A stretch of DNA of 64,000 nucleotides from positions 434,001 through 498,000 of the forward strand of contig NW_026516679.1 of the NCBI RefSeq assembly GCF_025766255.1. The letters are read 5' to 3'. Below are positions 1-11,567 of this stretch, one piece after another. Each line of letters begins with the position of its first letter. The first letter of the stretch is position 1. Source of the DNA: Zychaea mexicana. Lineage: Eukaryota > Mucoromycota > Mucoromycetes > Mucorales > Lichtheimiaceae. The notes under the pieces were generated by a model that saw only the letters and a program-made list of their open reading frames with translations, was not told where the DNA came from and searched no databases. Position numbers and translations under genes: made by a program.

Positions 1-10
1 AATTCATTAG

Positions 11-19
11 TATATAAAG
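11..19 (+). promoter_or_regulatory. TATA box of the lipase gene
   Basis: TATATAAAG lies about 95 bp upstream of the first in-frame ATG (114) of the GDSL lipase gene. The spacing would leave a 5' leader of roughly 65-70 nt. No other promoter element is evident in the first 113 bases. Confidence 0.45.
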
Positions 20-113
20 GGGTGGAGAAAGACATTGTCAAGATACCATCATTTACAACAGCAAAAGACATACTTTCCACTCTTTCGACTTTAGTAAACG
101 GAACCTGCTGGCA

Positions 114-2317
114 ATGCACTTTTATCCTTCTTTGACGCTCCTAGCTTCATCCTTCATTGGATTACAATTGTTTTTCGTCTACCCCACCGCAGCGGTAAAC
201 GTCACCTCTATTGCAGATTGTCCTGCTATTCCTGCCCGGGAAAGCGGACCTGCCGATGCAAAGGACGTCCGGATTGGTAAACCTGGAGTTGTTTCACTTA
301 CATCCAGCACACTTTCTCACCACTAAAACATTGTGATGTTATAGATGATATCAAGGTTATTGCTGCTATGGGTGACAGGTACACAAATTATATGCGCTTC
401 TCGATAATTAAATTTTTATGGACGCGTCAATGAAAACCCTCATCTACCATTATTGACATACCTTACTTATACGCAATATAGCATCATGGCTGGATTTGGT
501 ATGATGGGCTCTAGCTCGATCATTGATCCTCGTGCATTCAGAGAGTAAGATATCTGGGCAGCAATGATTTACTATTATTACTTTTGCTGTAGATGTCTCA
601 ATGAAAAATCTCTACTTGCTTTTATTGATGATTAGATATCGCGGCCAAAGTTATGGTATTGGTGGAGATAGCGACGCTGAAACGATGGCCACGTTTACCA
701 AGAAGTTCAGCCCGGATCTCGTTGGTGCATCGCTAGGCTCACGCTCTGTGTCACTTTGCCTAAGTACATATATCTTAAATATATAACTGTAATTTCTTCG
801 GCTTCTCTACGATAAATCAGACTAAACTAACATGTTCATTACTGCTCTACATTGTATGGTCTGATAAGCTGGATGGTGTTCGCCAACTTTTACATGTAAG
901 AAACGCCAATTCATTTGGTAGCAAGGTCTGCTAGTGCTTGTTAGTAAAAGTGTGCTAATAGTAGCCATATATTTACATGTTAATAATAGACCGTTTGACT
1001 GATCGTCTAAATGCTGCCGTCAGTGCCTCCACTGGCAAAAATCTTGACAATCAACTTGATTATCTTATCCCAGGTAGTATTACACATTACCCTACGTTTG
1101 GATATTTACATCATGCAATGCTAACTTTGTAAATATCGTCCATATTAAATATTACAATATCGCCAACAGAAATCGAAGACCGCGCAGACGATTTTGAAAA
1201 TGATTGGAAGCTCATCAATATTCAGATCGGTAGTAAGTAAAGCATACAAAATAGTCGCTATCAAGACGGTAATATCGCGTATGTCAGAAGATTAACTCAC
1301 CTGAATATAACTATCTTCAATCCATATCAACTATAGGCAATGATCAATGTGCTTCTTGTGGTGCAAGTGCCAGCGACGTTACTGCTGAAAAATACGGACA
1401 ATATGTGTCTGCTGCAGTCCAACGTATTATCGAAAATGTTCCTAATGTTATTGTCAACCTCAGTATGTATCCTGTGAAAATTGAATACCACACTAAATTT
1501 TTCTAGAAGTATACGTTAGCTTACCATTACATTTTAATTAGTGGGCGTGTTTCGCGTATCGCCAGTGTATACGCTGACAGAAGGGCAATCGTATTGCACG
1601 TCGTTTGGTGATGAACCTTTGAACCGCCAACTATGTAGTTGTTTTCAAGGCTCGGACCAAGATCGCGCAGACATGGACGCACTTTCTGACGGTACAAGAA
1701 TAAACATGTATGCTTTTGATATAGGCAATCTTTTTTCTAACAACATCCTTTATATCGACAATAACAATTTTTAGCGTACAATGAGAAACTTATCGAAATA
1801 TATGAGAGTTATAAGAACAAGGACAGTACGAGCTACGCAGTCACATACCAGCCTAACAACATCAACATTGCCGACTTTCCTATTGAAGCAATGAGGTAGA
1901 TGGATTGTTATTGGGTCACTTTTGGTGTGATACATTACATCGATCACTGATCTAAATGATCTTTATATGTACATAATTGTTTGCGGTAGCAACGCGGACT
2001 GCTTCCATCCTAGCTTGATGAGCCATCAGTGGATCGCCAAGGTACGTTGCTAGAAAGTATTTAGTTATGACCATGCTTCTTACTAACTCTTTGCGCGAAT
2101 GGTTTTATTTAGACCCATTGGAACAACCTTTTCATCCCACAGGGCTACAAGCCAGATGTTCACAGTTTTGATGAGAATATGGAGGTAATAGCGGATTTAT
2201 CTCACATAACATACTTTTGAGCTTTTTGTTACGAGTCATGATCATTTAACGGCATCACTTTTGTACCTAACATAGATTTACTGCCCCACTGAAACCGACA
2301 GAATCATGATCAACTGA
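114..2317 (+). CDS. Secreted phospholipase B-like GDSL lipase
   Basis: A multi-exon gene for a lipase/esterase expected to hydrolyse phospholipid acyl esters outside the cell or in the secretory pathway. The first exon (114-276) starts with a hydrophobic signal peptide (MHFYPSLTLLASSF... to about residue 27). An intron at 277-344 joins KDVRI to DDIKVIAAMGDS. The catalytic GDS motif is itself split: the serine codon is AG at 377-378 plus C at 482, giving GDSIMAGFG. Later exons carry RGQSYGIGGD, LNAAVSASTGKNLDNQLDYL, an NDQCASCGAS segment, VIVNL, and a C-terminal block with FHPSLMSHQWIAK, containing the usual Asp/His pair of this family (DCFHPS). The protein ends YCPTETDRIMIN with TGA at 2315-2317. 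Introns at several places need transcript confirmation. The family match to animal and fungal PLB1-type SGNH lipases is good; the substrate is inferred. Confidence 0.82.
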
Positions 2318-2749
2318 AAGTGTCCATCATTCCTTTCGCCACGCAGATTACAATCCGCCACAGGCAACTAACAACAACAGGCTTTGTTGTAAATTGGTTT
2401 TCGTTTACCTATATCTTTAAGCATTTTTAAATAAAAACTTTCTTACCTCTGATCGAAACCATGAACACGTATCCACTGACATGTCATTTACCGGATAATA
2501 CTTATTTTTTAATTCCTTTGAAGTAACTTACTATCTATACAATCCTAGCGTAAAATATGTTGAATAAGGGGTAAAGAAGAAAAGGCGGTATATGTACAAA
2601 TGCGTGTTAAAATAAGAGTGGGAAAGCGTTGGAAGTTTGATAGATCTTTTAAAAGGTGCAACAAGGAGGTGTTCTGTGTGCGTGAGTACGTGAAGGGCGT
2701 GGAGAAAGAGTGGACAGAAATAAGTGGCTAATTATGTCATACAGTGAGT
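2318..2749. other. Intergenic, convergent 3' ends
   Basis: This stretch lies between the stop codons of the lipase (+) and the STRIP gene (-). It is AT-rich and includes an AATAAA at about 2430, a plausible poly(A) signal for the lipase transcript. I see no coding potential. Confidence 0.5.
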
Positions 2750-5700
2750 TTACAACCAAGGATCGTCGATCCCTTCATCTTCAGCCGCAGGAGTGTCCGT
2801 TTCGTTTTCATCACCATCGATTATTTCAAGCATATTGAGTACTTTGCAGTGGGCTGGATCATCAAGGTCTACACTAAGCCATCTCTGCTCCGTTTGCTCC
2901 TCTACCATGTTCATTCGTGCATTCAACTCTTCGTCTGTCAAACTATTCCAATCGATATCCTTGAGCGGATCGTCTTTCTCCTTGTTTGTGAATTCGTCTT
3001 CGTCGTCATCAGTATCAATGTCGTCGTCGTCATCGCAATCCAATTCACCTTTTTGTGAAAGCAAATCTCCAGCAGTGTTTCTGAGTGGCGATGGTGCATC
3101 CCATCCGTCGGTCTCCACAACAACTTGGGTTTGTTTAATGTTCAAACGGCGTTTGAGCGGTTGTTTAAAGAGATGCACAATTTGTCTTGCCAGCTGTTCT
3201 GTTGGTGTCGTTGAAGATGACAATTCATTAGAATCGCTAAAACCGCGGTACGTTCTATCGTCGTCGTCGTCGTCGTCCTCACAGTCGTCGCCGTCACCGT
3301 CATCCTTGCCGTTTATGTAATTGTTGTTGCCACAGTTTGTCTTGCCACCATCATAATCACGACTGATTGCATCCAATGTATCGATATCATAATGCCGTTC
3401 GTGATATAGTTTGACAAGCAATCGCATATTCGTTTCTGATTTCTGAGTATATAATTCAGTGTTAATGAGTTCCACTACAAAAATATAGTTATAACAATCA
3501 GTTGTTTGCACCAACCTTTTCATACACTTGCTCGTTCTCTTCGTCGTCGCTCAAAGATAGCCAATCATCCCGAAGACCCATTGGGCAACGCCGTGAAATG
3601 GAAGACACTGTTTTCATATTATCTAATTTCTCAAATAAGTATTTTCGCCGACAAAACAAAACATAAAAAGAAAGCAGGTTACCTGATCGCCATTTGGGAC
3701 CAAGGTACTGGACCTCGCTTTTCAACAGCTTGAGAGCATAGAGCTCTTCGATCGAGTCCTTGTTGTGCTTGGTAACTCGTTTCAATGGCATCTAAACAAC
3801 GCTGATGTTAAAAAATAGCCAGTAAATTATGGGGTTTGCTAAGGCATTCCATACATAAGCTTTGTACTGCGCTAACGTTCGATTTCGTAGTGGTTTGTCT
3901 TTGGTCATCATTTGCAAAATTCGCAATGTATTCAGGATCCATGCCTTGTTCCTTTGGTTAGAAGGCATATCCGCACTTTTGATGCTTGGGCTCTCGGGCG
4001 CCGGTGGATCCCATGCATATGATGTTGAAAACGAGGACGAAGATGAGCACCCAGAGGATGAGATCTCACCATGTCGACTGAAATTTAAAAACGGACGCTG
4101 TGCAAAGAATCTGCAGAAAGTTGATATACATGAATATACACACGTTAGCAACATAGTTCAATGACTGACAAAAGAGTGTTTATGTTAATAGTAGGCTTTG
4201 TATGTACTCACGCATAGCTATCAACATCAGACTTTGTTTGGTATGCTACTATGAGATCTTCAATCATAAGCGATCGTATGCCTAACATCAAGTAGCCCGA
4301 GTCTGCCAACAACTGGCTCAAATATTCGAACTTCATCACGTCTACACAACCACGCACAACAAGAGTTTAAAAATGACGACCGCATATGCTTTTTTTAGGT
4401 TTCACGATAATATACACTAATGAAATAGTAACTTACGAGATGCCTTGAGCCACTTGAGCAGTAGTAACAAAATAGATGAGATAGTAGTTCGAACAATTTC
4501 GCGGTTACGGACGATGTCGGCGTGCTCGAGATCATTGGAAGCATCATCCCAACCAAAGGGTTGAATCTTGGGAGACGGAGGTGTGGGAGCTGTGGTGACT
4601 AGTTGTTGAAGCAAACTAGTAACCACTACAGGTAAGTCCTTCACCACGATAGTCTGTATAATGGTGGTAAGGATGCCATATGATTAAAACGCAATGATAA
4701 ATATGGTTAAATACTTACATAAAACCGATCCACCTTTTGAAGTATGTTGTTTTGCGTCATATTACTATCTATAACACCTGACTTTGATTGTTGTTGTTGT
4801 TCTATATGATAATGATCACATCTGTCCGTATTCTTGTCCAGCTCGAGAAGCTTCTTGCGTTCTTGGATGATTTGAAACTGGCTTACGGACAGGTGCATGC
4901 ACGAAACATAAAGCTGTCCAGCTTCTTCAATTGCTTTCGGTGTTCCTAAAGCAAAAGGTGTACTTGACTGTTGTTTCTCAATCTGTCGTTTATATTCGAT
5001 TGTTGAGGGAGTGTCGTCCTTTGATGAAGATGATGATGGAGGTGGTGGTGTAGTTGCTTTTGGTGTCGGTAAGTGAGATAATTTTGGTGGAAATTTCTCT
5101 TGATAAGGTATGCGTCGGGACGTAGTAGTATCATCGTCAGTACTATTTGAATTGCCAGTGACTTGATCCAGACTACCAACAGCGACAGCAGCACCGACAA
5201 TTGGATGTGTTATATTGTTGAATAGTCGATAAGATGTATATTTGTTCTTGATGTCGCACTGGAAATTATACAGGTCTTTCGGTCCGGTTTTCAGTAGTTT
5301 GTCTAATGCAAAAAACGACAGCACCTCTAATTATTAACGACAATCAATCAGCATGTGAGTTTTTGGTTATATCGTCATTTTACCCTTGTCATCAGCCGGC
5401 AAGCCATAAAGCAATCGAACTTGATCTTTGACAGCCTTGGCCTCATCGATATTGCCAAAATATATAATAAAGATTCTGTGCAGTAAAAGATACAACTACG
5501 TATATTTTCGCAACAGAAGAAAATTAGGTGTCTAATCCTTCTGATAACGTCAAACGAGCACCTCATGTCCAAGACTTACTTTTTTGTTTGGGAAAGCTGC
5601 ATCAGCTGTTTTGTTTGTATTAACAATCTTAAGTAACAGTGCAGGCGCATCATCGCCAATGTCTGTGGCTAAAATAAAAGAAAGAGTGGAAGTGGTCACA

Positions 5701-6772
5701 TTTAGTTTAGCGTACGTCAACACCTTTAACTACAGCTACAACAACAGAAACTTGTAAACCCAAGATGTACTAACCCAACGACTTCAACGCCTTGCCTCGA
5801 TGAGCATTTGTGATCACCGACATGTACAGAATTGTGAGATACGTGTCGATCAACTTTTCATGATTACTGCTTATGCACCTAAGATTAAACGGAAAATGAA
5901 TATCATGATGACATAGAGAAAGGAATAGGTAGTTTTGATTAACAGCTCACGTGTTCTCGCTTGTCGGTATGTTCTGAGCTTCATCGAAGAGCAGCCGAAA
6001 AAGAACACGGACCAGTCCCGAACTGCAAATCACCTCGATATTTGCAACCATTGCTTCTATCATTTTCCTTTCGCTCTTCAAGACATCACCCTCGCAAAAG
6101 CAACCTGTGATTTGTTGTTTTTTGTTAGCCTTTCAAAGTGCTATTTGACGAAAATAAAAAGAGAGGAAAACAAAGATCTATCATACCGAGAGTGATATAC
6201 GCGATGCTTTGCGCAATTTTCAATCGATCATCACTTTTGCTTCTTTCAAGGTCGTCTTTCAACTTTGATACGCATATCGGTTCAAATTTCCTTTGATTCT
6301 CTTTTCAGAATAAAGCAAAAGTTAGTTGCCAATGGAAGCTACACGCGAACCTTTCCACAAACACGAGAAAAGAGAAACTTACGCGTTCGGAGGTACTGCT
6401 GCTGATACGCGTGATAATATTCCCTTAATGTCGCCAATAAATCATTATAGTCGAAAAAATCGTCGATTTCTTGTTTGTAAATGTCGCAATCAATATTGAC
6501 ATGCTGGTGATGGTGTGTCTTTTAATAGAAAGAAACGTACAATTAGCTTATACTTCAGCCATACAACTCGCTAGTATTCTATGGTGTATTAAATATATCA
6601 CCTCTCCAATGGCAGTAGTAGTAGTAGTAGTAGCAGCAGCAGCAGCAGCAGCAGCAATATTATCGTTTCTCATTTCGCTCAACAAATGGTTGGTTTTGGA
6701 GTAAAGTAACGGATCGAAGTTAACGCCAGAACATTGTTGCCAAGTTTGCGGGGTTGATTCTGCTTGTAGCAT
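2750..6772 (-). CDS. FAR11: Far11/STRIP (FAM40, N1221 domain) STRIPAK subunit
   Basis: An intron-rich gene for the striatin-interacting protein of the STRIPAK phosphatase-kinase complex, which acts at ER/nuclear envelope and cytoplasm in signalling and development. I place the start at ATG 6770-6772 (MLQAESTPQTWQQ), which leads into YKQEIDDFFDYNDLLATLREYY. Next comes an N1221-like block with DRLKIAQSIAYITLG and LVRVLFRLLFDEAQNIP, then FIIYFGNIDEAKAVKDQVR. The C-terminal DUF3402-type block is very recognisable: LRILQMMTKDKPLRN, LYALKLLKSEVQYLGPKW, RSGNMKTVSSISRRC, and LRDDWLSLSDDEENEQVYEK. The tail is acidic (poly-Asp) and ends IDDPWL at 2750. There is a (GTA/GCA)n-encoded Ala/Thr run in the first exon near 6616-6655. 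At least ten introns are present; exact exon borders in 4.2-6.6 kb are uncertain. Confidence 0.85.
6616..6656. repeat. Trinucleotide repeat (GTA)n(GCA)n
   Basis: Consecutive GTA units followed by GCA units lie in the predicted first exon of the STRIP gene. Read on the minus strand they encode alternating runs of Ala and Thr. The tract could be length-variable between strains. Confidence 0.6.
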
Positions 6773-8237
6773 TGAGGTGAATGATCTGTTTCCCTCGCAC
6801 ACACACACACACACACACACTCTTTCTTTTCCTCTCTCCCTCTCTGTCTTCTTTCCTTTGTACAGTTATGGAATTCGTTAGATTTGAATTACGGTATAAA
6901 TCATTACATAATAAATTAGAAATGCTACCGTACGTCTCTATGTATTAAAAAACGCCTTTCTTTTTCGTTAGAAAAACGTTTTGTAATTCAGCACGGGTAT
7001 GTTTCGAAAGAAATGTATTAAGTGATAAGGAGTGAAATGAAGGAAGTAAAAAAAATCAAAATTGTTTGACAGGATTTTTGAATTGAAAACCCTCCGTGTA
7101 TGCCCGCAGCCAAATCACAATGGAGCTTGACTCTCTTCCCTGTTTGGTCATAGTAGGTGCTGAATCGGCCCTTCAAAATGCCCAACGATGATTAAGGGTA
7201 TAGCTTTTTCATCACAGTAACAGAGGAAGATTATCAGTTACGGTATCAATGCTATTCCTAGTACACAACATTGTAACGGTGCATGAAACATTATACATCA
7301 AATAATAGCATAATTTGCAAATACATAATGGGTCTCAGGAATATAGCATTCTTAGCTCAAAAGAGCATTTGCTAAGCTCAGATGGATACAAGAAACAAAT
7401 TGTACCTATTAATGCAACAGCTGGAGTCTATTAGCAATATGCGTTCGAGCATATACTTACTTCCTTTTATATTGAGTGGACGAGACATGGTTGGAGAGCA
7501 AGATTAACGGCATCAACATATCACACATCCAATATCTCTTTGTAGACGCCACGATTTTTGCTATACACAAAATAACTATGTACCAAAATGCCCGTTATCG
7601 GCGTGTGGCTTTTAGGCTGCTACTGAATGCACATCTGCAATATGTTAACAACGGCACTGTTACTATGATAATATACCGTCTCATGAGTAATCCAGAAAAT
7701 ATATTAGTAATCACTAGCAAGACGAAGATCGGGAATATATATAACCCTAGATAACATAATAACATATTCCTTATCTAATACAACAAAGAGAGAAAGAAAA
7801 TGACACAAAGAAGTAAGAAAACTACAGTACGAGACAGTCCTGCTCATAAGAATGATACAATGCCTGCTATTCGCAGAATCGAAACTATGCCCATATTTTT
7901 TATAAAATATCATAGTAAAAAAACAACGAGTATAAAATTATAGGAAAACAATTTTCACAAATCAGAATTATAGTAAAAAGTGTATAAGGTTAATAGAGAA
8001 TAGAGTAGGGATGGCAACGGCTATGGTATTAATGAATGATGATTGGGTGCTTTGAGAGCGGGTGTGTGGGGGCGGTGTATGTGTTTCTTGTCAAGGAGAA
8101 GATAAAAGTAATGAGATTAAAATATATAGCGACAATGTTAAAAGTACACGTTGAAATAGAAACAAATACTGTAGGATCATGGGTAAGAAAGTACAACAAA
8201 AGTAAATTCTGTGCATACATAGTAGAGCAATGGTTTC
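6773..8237. other. Intergenic region, no gene seen
   Basis: About 1.46 kb between the start of the STRIP gene and the 3' end of the MFS transporter gene. It contains a (CA)n microsatellite at 6798-6820, polypyrimidine stretches just upstream of the STRIP start, and otherwise AT-rich sequence. The ORFs here are short, unsupported by family features and interrupted. The part nearest 6773 should hold the STRIP promoter and the part nearest 8237 the transporter 3' UTR. Confidence 0.5.
6798..6820. repeat. (CA)n microsatellite
   Basis: Uninterrupted CA dinucleotides, about 11 units, immediately upstream of the proposed STRIP start codon. Read through in the minus strand they would give a spurious CVCVCV peptide, a reason for choosing the downstream ATG at 6772. 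Confidence 0.8.
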
Positions 8238-10382
8238 TTACGGGCTGGATTTTCCTGTAATAGCATATACGAAGAAAAGCACCCAAGCAACAATAAGAGC
8301 CGCAACGAAAAGACCCAAGAAAACGATGCTGATCGGGTTGACCTTCGTGCCCTGGTACATATCTTCGCCCTGAGCAATATGCTTCAATTCCTTGTCGTTG
8401 CGCTCTTTCATCATGACTTGTCGTTTCTTACGGCCAGTTTCGAGCAAGTTGTTCAAGTACACACGCTGTGTGATGAGCAAAGTAACGATCATGACAAAAC
8501 CAATGGCACCCAAAATAATATATAAAAGCATGACACCTATTGAGCAACAAAAAGATTGGGTTTTTTAACATGTTTTGTTTCTTCTTTCACTCAATCAGCA
8601 ATGCAACATCGTGCTTGTATGTTTTTACCTGTGTATGCTTGTCCAGCAGTATTATCTTGCACAACACCGATTACAATGTCAAGAATCGATGTACCGACTG
8701 GTAAACATATACAGAAAACAGTAGTGAATGCCAGTCTTTGAAAGTTCTCCAATATGAAGGCTACGCTTAAAACGAAGACTTACTGTTATTGCTTGCCTTG
8801 TACATGCCAAGACCAGTTCCAATATAGTCTGAAGGAAGGATCATACCGATGGAAGTAATCATAGCAATAGGGCCAAAGGCTAATGAGATTGAATAGAATA
8901 CCCTGGAGTGATATAAAAAATAGGCAAAGATGAGTGACAAGGGAATAAAGTGGGAGAATCTCAGTGTACATACATTCCTACTACGGCATTCACGTAGGTC
9001 CAGCCGAGCAATGCGCAACTGAGTATCAAAAAGACAGCAGAAAGAAGCACTAAATGATGGTAAGTAATACAGTGGCCAATCAATCAGTAAGATGATGTAA
9101 AAGCGAGCAAGGGGAGTTATAAACCGGGGTACGATGTAGTTTGTGTCTACGTACGGATGATGATACGACCACCGAAAAGATCCATTACAATACCGAGGAT
9201 GGGAGTACCTACGATAGGAACAATCATACTGGCGCTAGCTTTGTAACCAGCCAAGACGCTATCGTCACCAAAGTGAACCTCGATCAACTCGGTACTAATA
9301 GTCTGGAAGCTACTCCACACAGCGGCGTAGATGAACTCAATGGTGATGATACCCCAGTAAAAGAGCGGGAACTTGGCAATCGAACGAAACTTGAAGGTTT
9401 TCTTGCGCTTGAGCTTGAGGGCATCTTCCTTATTCATGACGTTGTTACCAGACAAATGTCGAACAATTAAAGCGTATACCAAGTTCATGATCACCGAGAA
9501 GACACAGATAATCAAGGCAAGCCAAAAGGCCCACACCCAGTCGCCGGTGCGATCGGCAACTGGGTTGGCGGCCAATGTACCCAAGAAGGATGCCAGACGA
9601 CTGATGGAGAGCTGAAGACCAATGGCAATAGCCAAACTCTCGGTACGGAACCATTTGGACAACAGCGATTCTTGCATCGTGACGATGAGGCCACTGCCAA
9701 TACCGAAGATGACACGCCCTACGACCATTAATGGGAAGCTTGTGTATTTTGCAGCAATAGCAGTTAGCAAACTGCCAATTATGACGAACAAGTTGACAAC
9801 AAGGGTGCCCCAGACGGATCCGAACAAGTCAATAAAAACACCACCGACGATAGGGAAAATAGTATTGATGATTGAGACGGCTGCCGAGAGCACACCGTAT
9901 CGCGCATTGTCGATAAGTAGGTTCTGTTTGGGTATATGCAAATTTGATAAGTTGACCATGACATGTTTGTCGCATATTTTGTTTGTCGCATATGAATCCT
10001 TCATATGATTTACCTCCTTGAGGGATGATTTCATCGCACTAAGGGCCGTGGCTGAAAAATGGGAGCCAACTATAAAACAACAGAACGACATGAGCCAACA
10101 AGCACTATGGAGTGATAAACATATAGTTGCGATCTAACTAGTTACCATTATATTATACTTACCAGGCAACATCAAAGCGGTAGCCAGGGCGATCAACTTG
10201 AACTGCCAAGCAGCATTTGCTAGGGCAGCGTCGCCACCGACCAGGCCACTGTGCTGTTCTTCTTTCTCGTCGGTGTTATCGATGTAGAGATCAGGGGTGT
10301 CATTCTTGACAGGGTCTTCGCTGGCAGCATACTCTGTCTTTTCACCAGAGGTAATATGCTTTTCCGATGGGAAACCCGTCAT
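8238..10382 (-). CDS. MFSD1-like major facilitator transporter
   Basis: A multi-exon gene for a 12-helix MFS carrier of roughly 530-540 residues. The start is ATG 10380-10382 (MTGFPSEK), with a hydrophilic N-terminus of about 55 residues before helix 1. Helix 1 to helix 6 segments read clearly: LIALATALMLP, YGVLSAAVSIINTIFPIVGGVFIDLFG, VVGRVIFGIGSGL, and SKWFRTESLAIAIGLQLSISR. The GRVIFGIG and SKWF...GLQLS blocks resemble animal MFSD1, a lysosomal dipeptide carrier. The C-terminal half includes GIVMDLFGGRI and PSDYIGTGLGMYKASNN and ends in a helix before GKSSP. A 90-nt intron at 9924-10013 is in frame and stop-free (see findings). Vacuolar/lysosomal location and the dipeptide substrate are inferred from the family only. 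Confidence 0.78.
9924..10013 (-). other. 90-nt stop-free intron in the MFS gene
   Basis: On the minus strand the sequence begins GTAAATCATATG and ends CCCAAACAG, canonical intron borders. Its length is exactly 30 codons with no in-frame stop. Splicing joins SSLKE to NLLIDNARYG, as family comparison would expect between helices 1 and 2. Retention would insert 30 residues there without shifting the frame. Confidence 0.6.
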
Positions 10383-10498
10383 GATCTGCTTCTCCTAGGA
10401 ATTTTGGTGGGGTAACAGCAATAAAAAAGAAAAAGCAGATGGGACTTGTGGAAGCAAAGGAAAGGTGCGAAAATAGGGAAACGTGTCTAAGAAAGGGT

Positions 10499-10506
10499 CT
10501 TTTATA
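10499..10506 (-). promoter_or_regulatory. TATA box of the MFS transporter gene
   Basis: TATAAAAG on the minus strand, about 117 bp upstream of the ATG at 10382. It is the best core-promoter candidate for this gene. Confidence 0.4.
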
Positions 10507-11567
10507 CCTAAAATAGCTTGTTTTGCTGATTTCGTGCATGCCAGTACATGTATCCTATAATGGCAAAAAAATTTTATCAGATCCTTCTATTTCGTAGCAA
10601 GAACTTAAAAGTATCAGCTGGGGGTTATACAAAAAGGCCGTACACATGCAAAAACTGATGGATACATACTACGTTTGCAAGTAACCCCGCGAGAGTCCAA
10701 CCCGGGTCTGAGCTATAGCTTCGTACGACCTTTTTGTCCTTTTCACGGTAAAAAGGCCTTCGTTTTTGCATCTGATTATCTGGGTCTCAATAGGAGAGAG
10801 CGCATTGTGTGTGTAGGTGCATATAGCGCAATAAACCTGAAGCACACCCTGGTCTTTCAAGTCAAAGCTCCAATACACTATTTCGGGACGCAGGTAGGCA
10901 AACTTCTAAAGCTATTACTCACGCGTTTCTGTAATTTAGAAATACTATTTACATGCAAGCAAGTATGGTCTCCTTGTTAATTGCTGACAGACGTGGAACG
11001 CACGAACAAAGGACTTGCATACTGCATGCACATGCTTGTTCATGCTTTTCTTCCATGAACGGATAATTTGTCTATTTTCAAGGGTGGAAACGATAACATC
11101 GTTACACACACATACAACATCTTATCCCCCAGGCTAGGTCAGGAGATCTGATCGTGATCGTGAGTACATTTTGTGGCAGCAAAGGATTGCGCATCTAGTA
11201 CAATAGCGGAGATCATCACATGGTGGTAGTCGTTACGGCAAAGGGAAAGTATTCTGAAACAGATGGGAATGAAGTTGCTCAAACAAGGCAACAGGGCCAG
11301 ATCAGCAAAATGATGAGGTCCATTCTTGATGTCGCGATGGCTGACTCCGAAAAAGAAGAAAAAGATTCCCCGGTTCGCAACTTCTTTGTACCTTTCAACT
11401 CACAACCGATGGTTACACCGAAATAACTCCAAAACCGGAGAAAGTTGAACGCGGCGTTCTCTTCTTTATTACATTACTGCCATGATATGACTACGAAGTA
11501 CTAACAGTACTTTACTGCTATTTGTGGTATCAGCAACACATAATGTTCCTTGAACTTCCTTCATTGT
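10507..11567. other. Intergenic region with one doubtful small ORF
   Basis: Roughly 1.06 kb between the MFS promoter and the end of TRP1. An ATG-started ORF of 68 codons at 11220-11426 (+) encodes a hydrophilic peptide (RSILDVAMADSEKEEKDSP). It matches no family I know and could be chance or a relic. Nothing else is supported. The segment near 11430-11567 is likely the TRP1 3' UTR. Confidence 0.35.

Noticed and set aside
2793..3320. 175-codon plus-strand ORF rich in serine
   Set aside because: It is the antisense shadow of the acidic STRIP C-terminus (Asp/Glu codons read backwards as Ser).
8036..8260. 74-codon plus-strand ORF
   Set aside because: Overlaps the 3' end of the MFS gene in antisense and has no supporting feature.
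10670..10740. tRNA-like B-box and A-box sequence (reverse strand TAGCTCAG and GGTTGGACTC)
   Set aside because: No acceptor or anticodon stem can be formed around it and the box spacing is wrong for a tRNA.
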